Assembly: GCF_900155735.1 (NCBI RefSeq)
Contig: NZ_LT707033.1
Span: 1 to 46,625, forward strand
DNA: 46,625 nt
From: Intestinibacillus massiliensis
GTDB taxonomy: Bacteria; Bacillota; Clostridia; Oscillospirales; Butyricicoccaceae
Reading direction: 5' to 3'
Shown here: positions 34,643 through 43,284 of the stretch, piece by piece
How positions within the stretch are numbered: position 1 is the first letter of the stretch
Layout: each line of letters starts with the position of its first letter
Translations under genes and position numbers: made by a program
Notes under the pieces: generated by a model
Databases searched by the model: none
Seen by the model: only the letters and a program-made list of their open reading frames with translations
Told to the model about the DNA's origin: nothing

Positions 34643-36155
34643 CGAAAAGAAGAAACGCCGGGTGGCTTCTTACGCCCGTGTTTCCACCGACAGCGAGGAG
34701 CAGCTCACCAGCTATACTGCCCAGGTAGACTACTACACCAATTACATCAACGGCAGGGACGATTGGGAACTGGTATCGGTCTATACGGACGAGGGCATAA
34801 CCGGCACGAACACCAAGCACCGTGAGGGCTTCAAGCGCATGGTCGCCGATGCCTTGGCAGGAAAAATCGACCTCATCATCACCAAGTCGGTCAGCCGCTT
34901 TGCCAGAAACACGGTCGACAGTCTGACCACCATCCGCAAACTGAAGGAACACGGCACGGAGTGCTACTTTGAAAAAGAGAACATCTGGACATTCGACAGT
35001 AAGGGCGAACTGCTCATCACCATCATGTCCAGCCTTGCCCAGGAGGAAAGCCGCTCTATTTCAGAGAACTGCACCTGGGGTCAGAGAAAGCGGTTTGCAG
35101 ACGGCAAGGTCATCGTTCCGTTCAAGCGGTTTCTGGGCTACGACCGTGGCGAGGATAGCAACCTGGTTCTCAACAAGGACGAGGCGACCATCATTCGCCG
35201 CATCTACAGTATGTTCCTGCAGGGCATGACACCCCACGGTATCGCCGCCAGACTGACCGCCGATGGCATCAAATCACCATGTGGCAAGGACAAGTGGAAC
35301 GCCGGAGCGGTTCGGAGCATCCTCACCAACGAGAAGTACAAAGGTGATGCCCTCCTGCAGAAAAGCTACACGGTGGACTTCCTCACCAAAAAGAAAAAAG
35401 CCAACGAGGGCGAAATTCCACAGTATTATGTGGAGGGTAACCACGAAGCCATCATCAGCCCGGAGGTATTCGAGATGGTTCAGCAAGAACTGGAACGGCG
35501 CAGCAAACGTGGCAGACGAAGTGGTGTCCACCTTTTCTCCGGCAAAATTCGCTGCGGTGAGTGCGGTAGCTGGTACGGTTCCAAGACCTGGCACTCCACG
35601 GATAAGTACAAAAAGACCATCTGGCAATGCAACCACAAATTTGATGGCGACAACAAATGCACCACACCGCACCTCACGGATGAGGACATCCACCGCCACT
35701 TCATTTCGGCAGTCAACCAGCTTCTTGCCCAGAAGGATGCCATCATCGCATCCTTGACCGGGGGCTTGGCACTTGCCTTTGACCTCGCACCCCTGCAAGC
35801 CCAGGAAACCGAGCTGATCGAGGAAGTTCAGATGCTTGCCGATGCGGTCGAAAAGTGTATCTACGAAAACGCTCATGTGGCTCTCGATCAGGCAGAATAC
35901 CAGTAACGCTATGATGGACTGACCCAACGCTACGATGAAGCCAAAGCCAAACTGGACGCCATCACCAAGCTGATCGCCGACAAAAAGGCACGGAGAGCCA
36001 CCATTGAGGAGTTCCTCAAGGTTCTGGAGGAGCAGGACGGACTGGTCACTGAGTTCCAGACGAACCTCTGGTGTGGGCTGGTGGATTTTGTGACCGTCCA
36101 CTCCGCAACCGATGTTCGGGTCACCTTCCGCAACGGCATGGAAATCAAGGCATAA
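34584..36155 (+). pseudogene. Large serine recombinase B, interrupted by TAA
   Basis: Starts at GTG 34584, with GGAGG 7 nt upstream, overlapping the end of recombinase A. The catalytic region VASYARVSTDSEEQLTSY, the helix TKSVSRFARNTVDSLTTI, the DNA-binding domain (AARLTADGIKSPCGKDKW) and a zinc ribbon (IRCGECGSWYG) are intact. TAA at 35904-35906 falls in the C-terminal coiled coil, and the frame runs on (RYDGLTQRYDEAKAKLDAIT) to the natural end ...GMEIKA. The truncated protein of 440 residues keeps catalytic and zinc domains. Tandem serine recombinases of this kind are common at the ends of Clostridia prophages. Confidence 0.85.
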
Positions 36156-36165
36156 GCACATACGC

Positions 36166-36213
36166 AAAACACCTCGCAACGGGAGTCTTTTCTCCGGCTG
36201 CGAGGTGTTTTTT
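36166..36213. terminator. Bidirectional terminator after recombinase B
   Basis: A 12- to 13-bp stem (AAAACACCTCGCA at 36166-36178 with TGCGAGGTGTTT from 36199), followed by a T-run on the plus strand and matched by an A-run upstream. It serves the convergent genes on both sides. Confidence 0.85.
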
Positions 36214-36398
36214 CACTGTTCCTTTTTACAAATGGTGGGAAGCAACTCCAGAAAGTATCTGCCGATTGCTTCTGCATTGTAGTTATTTGCTTCGCAAATG
36301 AACCGCAGTCCATCTGGGGTCAATAGCCGACCATTATTTCTCTCATGGCAAAGCTGCTCATAATCAGCGATTTGCTTTTGGGTCAATGTCCTTTTCAT
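36213..36398 (-). CDS. Small protein of unknown function
   Basis: 61 aa from ATG 36398, chosen because GGAGG lies 7 nt upstream. A basic, helical sequence (KRTLTQKQIADYEQLCHERN) with the segment LRFICEANNYNAEAIGRYFL. It is convergent to recombinase B and shares its terminator. I do not recognise a family. Confidence 0.55.
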   Translation of the reverse strand: MKRTLTQKQIADYEQLCHERNNGRLLTPDGLRFICEANNYNAEAIGRYFLELLPTICKKEQ

Positions 36399-36519
36399 AT
36401 CTTTCCTCCATAAACGAAAACAGCCGGGAGGTCCCGACCACACTTTACACCCCAAGGATGTGTTTTACACCGCAAAGGCACACTTTTTAATTTTGCCTAT
36501 CCCTTGTATCCATTTCGGT

Positions 36520-37122
36520 ATGATTATTTCCGAAAAACTCCCAGAAGCAGATCCAAGCCAATACCGGGCGCAAATCTTGAATTGCCTGCTGCCAGATTAT
36601 CTCGACCTGCCCAAGGACACACGTCCAGTTGAACAACGCGACACGTTTACTACGCACGATGCACAAGATATATTTAAATTTGTACTGAAGAAAATTTTGA
36701 TACCAGATAACTTTAACCGTTATTTGCGTGTAGAGGCGCACGGGTTATTCGACCAGGAGTATCCCGATAAATCTGATTATAAATACTGGGGCTATATTAA
36801 AACATATCAAGATAAGCAAAGTAAAACTAGCTTTTGTGCACTGTTATTTCGGGAAGACGAATTTATTGATTTGATAAAAACACATTTAGAAGAATGTGAT
36901 CCAAAACAAATTATAAAAGATGTTAAGAAAGAAAAACCAGCATATCTGCATCCAACGGGCAAGGCCCGTATGCCTGTTCATAAAGCAGACCAATCCACCG
37001 TTAATGCGATAATACTAAAAATCGACAAACTGGATTTCATTGAGGAAGACATGCGGAATGCCCTGATCACCGGCGAGGCACCAGATTCCGAAATACCGAT
37101 TGATGGGTCACAGCATCAGTAA
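36520..37122 (+). CDS. Protein of unknown function
   Basis: 200 aa from ATG 36520; no convincing ribosome site precedes it, and a GTG at 36460 is possible, so the start is uncertain. The protein is hydrophilic with mixed helices and strands (DIFKFVLKKILIPDNFNRYL, KLDFIEEDMRNALITGEAPD). No motif is recognised. The base composition is AT-rich compared with the prophage genes, and it is separated from them by a terminator, which suggests another origin. Confidence 0.5.
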   Translation: MIISEKLPEADPSQYRAQILNCLLPDYLDLPKDTRPVEQRDTFTTHDAQDIFKFVLKKILIPDNFNRYLRVEAHGLFDQEYPDKSDYKYWGYIKTYQDKQSKTSFCALLFREDEFIDLIKTHLEECDPKQIIKDVKKEKPAYLHPTGKARMPVHKADQSTVNAIILKIDKLDFIEEDMRNALITGEAPDSEIPIDGSQHQ

Positions 37123-37256
37123 AATCGATAGAAAACAACACATAATTTGCTGCACATGTATAAATTTATGTCCTTATTAACAATATAGTAATGCGGAATG
37201 ATAAAGTATTCAAATATATACTATAACCGCAGACACTATAAAAGGACGTGATCTGC

Positions 37257-37391
37257 ATGAACAACAAAGAAATCTCGGACCAAAAGACGATCGAAGAGCT
37301 TTGGCTATTATACTTTAACACCGTCCTGTTTAAAGCGGGCCTTATCTCGGAGACAGAGCGTAATAGGATGACTTATAAAATTAAATCGTAA
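37257..37391 (+). CDS. Short recombinase-associated protein (SHOCT-like)
   Basis: 44 aa, beginning MNNKEISDQKTIEELWLLYF and ending RNRMTYKIKS. AAAGGA lies about 10 nt upstream. The pattern LFKAGLISETERNRM matches small proteins that I remember directly before large serine recombinases; the recombinase itself is missing here. A terminator follows. Probably a leftover of another element. Confidence 0.55.
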   Translation: MNNKEISDQKTIEELWLLYFNTVLFKAGLISETERNRMTYKIKS

Positions 37392-37470
37392 GGTATGCGA
37401 CTAAAATTCCACACGATGAAACCGACGCCTCCCTCTCATAGTGCAAAGCATCGGTTGAAAAGCGGCTACT

Positions 37471-37518
37471 AAGATGGCTATCACATTGGAAAGATTTCCG
37501 AGTGATAGCCATCTTTTT
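37471..37518 (+). terminator. Rho-independent terminator
   Basis: A 14-bp perfect stem (AAGATGGCTATCAC, 37471-37484, with 37502-37515) followed by TTTT. It ends the transcript of the 44-aa gene. The rest of 37392-37675 shows nothing further. Confidence 0.85.
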
Positions 37519-37675
37519 GAATTTATAGCCCAGGCAGATGTTCTATTATATATCCTGTCTTTTCAATCAAATTATACATTAACTATAGGCTTAACAGGCT
37601 TATAGGGTGACAAAAACAAAGATTTTTGTTAATCCACTTTTTTAGAAAAATCGCTTAATTGGAGGTATATTTTTT

Positions 37676-38083
37676 ATGAGCAATTTACACAAAGAACAGT
37701 TAGCGGCTATTTGCCAAAAACTTGGGATTGAAAAGCTAAAACCGTTTCAAAAGGCTGTTTGTAGTGAACTCATGAGTGGCAACAACGTGATTGGCCTAAC
37801 CAGAACTTCTGACGGCAAGACCCTATGCTTTATGGTGCAGGCGTGCTTACATTCGGATGCGCTTATGCTGGTGATTACACCCACGATTTCCTTAATGCGC
37901 GATCAGGTGAAGGAATGGAAGCAGCGCACCGGTTTAGCGGTCGCCTGCCTATATACTGGCAACAAGGATAATGCCATCACGTTAAAAAACTTGCGAAGTG
38001 GGACGTTACAGGTACTCTTTCAAATGACATTATTCCCGAATAAAACTGCTTCTTGCCGGTTAAAGCTTTTAAATGGGTGTTAA
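37676..38083 (+). pseudogene. RecQ/DEAD-type helicase fragment
   Basis: 135 aa; GGAGG lies about 10 nt before ATG. The beginning resembles RecQ helicases (GIEKLKPFQKAVCSELMSGN, LVITPTISLMRDQVKEW). The P-loop is altered: TRTSDGKTL instead of the usual TGxGK(S/T). After about residue 112 the similarity ends, and no DEAD/DEAH box or second lobe follows. It is a truncated remnant and unlikely to be an ATPase. Confidence 0.7.
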
Positions 38084-38941
38084 GCAGGTAGCTATTGCAC
38101 CTTGCATGTCCTGTAACAAGCATGCTTATATTGCGGTAGTTCAAGCACATTTGTCTTATTAATCTCGACGAATCCGATCACCTAAAATAATATACACTAT
38201 TTAAGAGACAAGGTTTTCTTGACAATTATAATCACAAAAAGTAAAATAATGTTATATAGATAATCAACTTTAGAAGTAAAAATTATGTGCATAATAAAAC
38301 ACTTACAGAACACTTCGCTCATTGGTGGAACAACGCTTGAAAAGGCAACTAGCGTATCTTCCACATGAAAGAGAACTTATGAAACTCTGTATTTCCTTCA
38401 AAATTTAAAATAGTAGTGGTACCTTGATGGGTTTACCACTGCCATCCTACAAAAAAGCGGCTATTGTGATGAAAAAGAAAATCTATTCTATCCTTTCCTA
38501 CATATTATTGCTGACTTTCACAGCCAAACGCACTTACTTTCTATAACAGAATATTTTAACGCATTTGTGAGCCTCACCCCCTTTCCCATTATAAAGAATG
38601 GTTTAAAATTAGTCGATATAGCAACATACTCCTCAACATTTTGCCCTTGCTACCACTAGGCGCTTTCTTCGTTATTCCCTCTGTTAATGCGTCCTCGGCA
38701 CATGTGGACTCCCCATTGTTTTCACCGTTTTGCAAGCCGTCTTGCGATGCAGTATGATTTCTACAGATCAACTACTGTTGAGAGTAGCAAGAAGTTTTAT
38801 CGGCTATTTTCTTGTTGGCAGAATTTTTTCACTCATCGGCCTCACCTCAGCTAAAAACGCCTGCAATGCCCAATGTTTAAATGGTTTGCAAGAACACCAT
38901 ATGACAAATTAACTATACCGGTAAATTTACATCTTAACGGC
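38084..38941. other. Non-coding AT-rich stretch
   Basis: About 860 nt without a credible gene on either strand. Short open frames (for example 38589-38771 minus, 38730-38912 plus) lack ribosome sites and motifs. Probably decayed DNA left after truncation of the helicase gene. Confidence 0.6.
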
Positions 38942-38979
38942 GCTGGACATTGCAACTGTTCAAGTGATTCATGTCCAGC
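38942..38979. terminator. Stem-loop before the lipoprotein gene
   Basis: A perfect 9-bp stem (GCTGGACAT with ATGTCCAGC) and a 20-nt loop, about 40 nt before the lipoprotein ribosome site, followed by CTTATCTTTT. Either a terminator or a leader structure. Confidence 0.45.
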
Positions 38980-39022
38980 ACCTTATCTTTTAAATCTTGT
39001 GAAAAGAACATGAGGTAAAGTT

Positions 39023-40165
39023 ATGCGGAAGTGTTTATTGATTGTGCTGGGACTATGCACACTGTTAGCGGGTTGCACCGTTAGCCCGCAAGAGGATCAT
39101 CCTTCATTAAGCTACGAACTTGATCACTTAGATACCAAAGGGATATTTGATAGCACAGATTCCGTAGAAGTATTGGATAGCAAATCAGATAAAGTATTGC
39201 TGTCCATATCCAAGCGTTATCAAGAAGGCGATGATTATGCAGTAGAACAAGGTTATAATAGCTATACAACCCGTGTTGTGCAGTATTCACTCAGAGATAA
39301 CGAAATAGTTAGCGAGTATACAGTATCACCAGGCACCTTTTGCGCAGATGGTGTACTGTTGGATAATGGGTTTGATTTGATCGAAGTGGATATTAGCAGC
39401 CGCAATGAGGGGGCTTATACTTATAATGTATGTCGTATACAATCGAACCGGGAAATACTGAAATCCGACTTATGCTCATCTTTTGTAGGTGCACCTACCA
39501 TGGTATCACTAGGCGATAATAATACAGCGTATAACTTTTATAATCCAATAACCAAAGAATTTGGAGTTTGTATTATTCATAGTGATGGCCGTATATCCGA
39601 TTCTATACGCTATGTCGAAAGCGCCGATCACACGCCACTTGGATCTAAGTTAGAAGGGAATGGACAATGCTACCTATACTATATGGGGCTGGATTCGAGA
39701 GGCACATTATTGGTTGGAGATAATGAAAAGGTCATCGGCCAAGCACAATTAGGGCAATCTGAGCGGATGTATAGCTATACACTGCTCCAAGATAGTATTT
39801 TAATGTCAACGATTGACCAGTCTTCCACTTCCAATAAAGATGAATTGATGGGAACAGTTAGTGTCAGGAATTTTGAGGGTAAAATATTGCAATCCACTGA
39901 GCATTTGCCCCTGTATAAATTAACATCAGATGGCATATCAACTGCCATTGGGGTAAATAGCAAACAACAAGTAGAGCACATCGCCGTGTATGAAAAAGGC
40001 ATCCGCACATATGCCGTTCCAGAATACGCAAATAATACAGAATACTTTTTATATCCTTTTTCAATTTCTGAAAATGAATTTGGCGTTTTGGAGTGGAAGG
40101 GCAGTTCAACAGGTATTGCCCAACTGAAATTCACTTCAGGCTCCGATAAGGGAGAAATAGCCTGA
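39023..40165 (+). CDS. Predicted lipoprotein of unknown function
   Basis: 380 aa; GAGG lies about 8 nt before ATG. A type II signal peptide, MRKCLLIVLGLCTLLAGCTV, has the lipobox LLAGC, so the mature protein should be attached through Cys18 to the outer face of the membrane. The rest is soluble and beta-rich, with repeating strand-turn patterns (SDSVEVLDSKSDKVLLSIS, NDNTAYNFYN-like segments), compatible with a beta-propeller. No enzymatic motif is visible. It stands alone, framed by stem-loops on both sides. Confidence 0.75.
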   Translation: MRKCLLIVLGLCTLLAGCTVSPQEDHPSLSYELDHLDTKGIFDSTDSVEVLDSKSDKVLLSISKRYQEGDDYAVEQGYNSYTTRVVQYSLRDNEIVSEYTVSPGTFCADGVLLDNGFDLIEVDISSRNEGAYTYNVCRIQSNREILKSDLCSSFVGAPTMVSLGDNNTAYNFYNPITKEFGVCIIHSDGRISDSIRYVESADHTPLGSKLEGNGQCYLYYMGLDSRGTLLVGDNEKVIGQAQLGQSERMYSYTLLQDSILMSTIDQSSTSNKDELMGTVSVRNFEGKILQSTEHLPLYKLTSDGISTAIGVNSKQQVEHIAVYEKGIRTYAVPEYANNTEYFLYPFSISENEFGVLEWKGSSTGIAQLKFTSGSDKGEIA

Positions 40166-40242
40166 ATAGTAGCTTAGTCTATTTAAACAGTCAAGTAAAA
40201 TGCAAATATAAACGGTATAGAAGATAAATCGTGCAATCTTAT

Positions 40243-40271
40243 GGCGGGTGGTCAAATTTTGACCATCCGCC
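40243..40271. terminator. Stem-loop after the lipoprotein gene
   Basis: A 13-bp stem with one G-T pair (GGCGGGTGGTCAA with TTGACCATCCGCC). It overlaps the -35 box of the promoter-like site at 40259. Confidence 0.5.
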
Positions 40272-40286
40272 GACTTGTATTATAAT
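40259..40286 (+). promoter_or_regulatory. Promoter-like site upstream of a GC-rich structured element
   Basis: TTGACC (40259-40264), 16-bp spacer, TATAAT (40281-40286), reading rightwards. No credible gene follows on this strand before the convergent res gene. Confidence 0.5.
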
Positions 40287-40349
40287 TGCTACTATATCTG
40301 TAATTTAAATGATTTTTGCCACTACTGCGCAAAATAGATATCGGTAAAA

Positions 40350-40418
40350 AGGGTCCCCGCCCAGGGGCGAGGCGCGAGTGCATCGTAAATTCGCTGCCGC
40401 CAAAGGCGGCGGAACCCT
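40350..40418 (+). other. GC-rich structured element, possible small RNA
   Basis: The outer arms AGGGT and ACCCT enclose two hairpins: CGCC-N4-GGCG-like at 40358-40369 and GCCGCC-AAA-GGCGGC at 40396-40410. Its GC content stands out from AT-rich surroundings, and a promoter-like site lies about 60 nt upstream. The rest of 40166-40602 shows no supported gene. Confidence 0.35.
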
Positions 40419-40602
40419 GCAATCATGGAATGATTGTTTGCCTCCATAGTGAGGAAAATGCCCCTCATCCCGCGTTCCCATTCTTCACGAATCAGAATCC
40501 AGCGCAACGGGCGACGCTCATCTCGAAGAAGGTCCTGCCATAATCAAGCCCTTGTCAATCATTGTATCTGCATATTTCGGAAAGGGTACTTACTTCATCC
40601 AT

Positions 40603-43284
40603 TCAGCCTTCATGGAACTGTTTTGAAAGCTGCGCAAATGTCGAATTAGGCAGTACCTGTTTAGCGGGAATAAAGAGATATCGCCACGGCTTATATCCGT
40701 TTGCTTTGCACCACCGGGTCGCCACATCGCAATATTGAATGCCCCGCTTTTTCTTGGCAATTACATCCGGGTCTTCCATGTCCTTTTCCGCCTTGACCTC
40801 GATCAGATAACAGCAATCCGCGGTTTCTACCACAAAGTCCGGTTCATAACGCTTGCCTCGGTTATAAGTAATATTGAACTCATTGGGAGCAGGGCGCAGC
40901 CACTTCAGCACGTCTTCGTCTCTTTCCAGAACACGAGCCAGCGTGAGTTCGCCCTCCTTAGAATCGAACTTCGCCTCCGCAAAGACCCCTTTTTTTATTC
41001 CTTCAAACAGGACGGAGTGGATGTCACCCTCAAAATCTTCATATAACCCCACGCGCTGCTTACAGCCCAATTTCTGTCGCAGATTACTGCATTTCAGGTC
41101 AATGACTTCCTCCTGCAAAAAACCATTCTCACAGTAGAAGTGCTTCATCATTTGCATGTAGATTTTGTTGGCAAGGTCGCGCCGGTACATCATCACGATA
41201 TTCTGCATCCCATTTTTCCCAAAAGCGGCCTCATAGTGGCCGCATGCCTGGGTAATGAGCTTGAACAGCAAAACCGAACAGCGTTCATAATCGATCTCCG
41301 GCTTTTTGCGCAGCTCCTCCAAAATGACCTTTGGGGGGTTGTAGCCCTCAAAGTCAATGGCATCTCCCTGGATTCGCTGCCGGTCGCTCATGTCCTCAAG
41401 ATTTTGGATCAACAGCTCGTTTCGGATAGGAGTATGGGTAAACACAGACAAATCAAGGTCAAAGTCAACGAACACATATTCCTCCACACCGGTATCCGTC
41501 ACACGGATACGGGGAATGGGAATATATTTTCCCATAATCATGGTATAGGTCTGTTCGCTTTCCTCCCCAATCCACGCAAGGAATGGGTTCTCGTTGTCCT
41601 TAAAGGTCTTGCCCAAATCCTGATGCTCTTCTATCTTTTGTTTTACCGCCTGTACGATCTTATGCTTCTCCGGCTCGGCTGGGACAGTGGGGGAGTTCCC
41701 GCTATGCGCGATATAGCGCTCCGTTTCCTCCCGAAGATAGTCCTTTACCGTTTTCAGGAGCGCATCGTTCTCCTCACACTCCACAAGTCCGGTCTGCGCA
41801 TAGGCCCGCTCCAATTCCCGGTCTGGTTCAATAGCCAGTGAGAGCTGGGTATAGACAACCTCCTCAGGCTCGTCCAGTTCCTCCTCTGCCTTGATGACAT
41901 TACCTGCCTTAAAAATGGAATCCCCTTTTTGCGCCTCTGCCAAAATGTCCTGAAACTTGTCGTGGGCGGTCAGCATGACGGCGTCCACATCCCTATCCCC
42001 GGTACGCTCGCCATAGGGCAGACGCAGTCCCCGTCCCACCATCTGCTCCCGCAGGATTTTGGAGGCGGCCGTACGGAGAGGTACGATGGTGTAGAGGTTG
42101 TTGACGTCCCAGCCCTCCTTCAGCATATTGACATGGATGACGATCTCAATCGGGTTGTCCGAGCTCTCTACATCCAACAGCAACCGAGTATTGGCCTCGG
42201 TCTCCGCGCCCTTCTGCTTGGAATGGACGGTGATCGTCTTACCGCGGTACGCGCCATTTCGGAACTCATCCGATTTGATAAAATCCTCCACCCATGCCGC
42301 ATGGCCAGTATCCTTGCATACCACCAGCATAAAGGGCTTCACGGTCCGCACCGGTTTCTCTGGTGTGCTGTGATTGGCTGCGTATACCTCCAGCTTCGTT
42401 TTTGTCCTTTCGTGGCAAGCGATACCGTCCAGAAGCATCATTTTATCAAGTTGCTCGTCCCCAAAGTTGTAAAAGTCGATATCGGAGCGGGTCACAGCAA
42501 AGGGCGTTCGGGTATAGCCGTCCTCAATTGCTTTCGACAGTGGGTATTCGTAGACCACATTCTTAAAGGGAACCTGCTTTGTACCACTTGATACAAGCGG
42601 CGTTGCGGTCAGTTCCAGGCCCAATAGCGGATGCAGGTCGTTCAGCGCCTGCGCGCCTTTCTCCGCCCGGTAATGGTGGGATTCGTCCATAATCAGGACC
42701 ATATCAGGCAGGTTGGAAAGATACTGATAGAACGAGTCGCCCAGCAGCTCGTTCACCTTGCGCATATTTGCGCCCTCTTTGTTGAACTTGTCAATGTTGT
42801 AGATAAAGATATGAATATCTGAATCGTACAAGGAGATTGTCTTATCTCGATAATCATCATCTGTGATAATCTGTGGCAGAACAGGGAAGCAGCCCAGGCC
42901 TTTAAAAACATATTTTTGACTGTTGCTATCGCTCAAGTCCTTTTTCAGCTTGTCATAGATGGTAGTATTGGGCGCAACTACAAAGAAATTTTTGATATTG
43001 TGCTGGGTGTACAGATAGGCTATGAATGCCCCCATCAATCTGGTTTTGCCTACGCCGGTAGCCAAGGCAAAGGTCAGGGACATGAAATCCCGCTCAAAGT
43101 CCGAGCAGGTGGGGTACATCGCGTGGACGCTTCCCAGCGCCGCCTTTAAATTCATGTCCTTGCGGAGATTGACAGAGGTGACGATCTCCTCCAAAATCTT
43201 TAGTGAAGCAGTCTGCGGCTTGCGCAAAGACATCACGCCGCTGATATAATCCGTGGTGTATAAGGGGAAACGCTCATTCATCAT
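40603..43284 (-). CDS. Type III restriction enzyme, Res subunit
   Basis: 893 aa from ATG 43284, chosen because GGAGG lies 6 nt upstream; the next codon is also ATG. Helicase superfamily 2 motifs: Walker A ATGVGKTRLM at residues 75-84, DESHH at 200-204, LELTATPLVS, and the second lobe MVGRGLRLPYGERTGD. The C-terminal nuclease has the PD-ExK site: Pro815-Asp816 in EPDFVVE and Glu-Val-Lys at 829-831 (YLIEVKAEKD). Res and Mod together cut DNA at a distance from two inversely oriented unmethylated sites. It overlaps mod by 11 nt and is read after it. No lesion is seen. Confidence 0.93.
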   Translation of the reverse strand: MMNERFPLYTTDYISGVMSLRKPQTASLKILEEIVTSVNLRKDMNLKAALGSVHAMYPTCSDFERDFMSLTFALATGVGKTRLMGAFIAYLYTQHNIKNFFVVAPNTTIYDKLKKDLSDSNSQKYVFKGLGCFPVLPQIITDDDYRDKTISLYDSDIHIFIYNIDKFNKEGANMRKVNELLGDSFYQYLSNLPDMVLIMDESHHYRAEKGAQALNDLHPLLGLELTATPLVSSGTKQVPFKNVVYEYPLSKAIEDGYTRTPFAVTRSDIDFYNFGDEQLDKMMLLDGIACHERTKTKLEVYAANHSTPEKPVRTVKPFMLVVCKDTGHAAWVEDFIKSDEFRNGAYRGKTITVHSKQKGAETEANTRLLLDVESSDNPIEIVIHVNMLKEGWDVNNLYTIVPLRTAASKILREQMVGRGLRLPYGERTGDRDVDAVMLTAHDKFQDILAEAQKGDSIFKAGNVIKAEEELDEPEEVVYTQLSLAIEPDRELERAYAQTGLVECEENDALLKTVKDYLREETERYIAHSGNSPTVPAEPEKHKIVQAVKQKIEEHQDLGKTFKDNENPFLAWIGEESEQTYTMIMGKYIPIPRIRVTDTGVEEYVFVDFDLDLSVFTHTPIRNELLIQNLEDMSDRQRIQGDAIDFEGYNPPKVILEELRKKPEIDYERCSVLLFKLITQACGHYEAAFGKNGMQNIVMMYRRDLANKIYMQMMKHFYCENGFLQEEVIDLKCSNLRQKLGCKQRVGLYEDFEGDIHSVLFEGIKKGVFAEAKFDSKEGELTLARVLERDEDVLKWLRPAPNEFNITYNRGKRYEPDFVVETADCCYLIEVKAEKDMEDPDVIAKKKRGIQYCDVATRWCKANGYKPWRYLFIPAKQVLPNSTFAQLSKQFHEG

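Noticed and set aside
20327-36155. Stop-codon recoding (as in some phages) to explain the internal stops
   Set aside because: All three stop codons interrupt genes, at positions where I expect different amino acids (Trp, Gln, Glu, Lys), and all three also serve as normal ends. Frameshifts occur as well. Decay fits better.
38589-38912. Two overlapping 60-codon frames on opposite strands
   Set aside because: No ribosome sites, no motifs, composition like the surrounding non-coding DNA.
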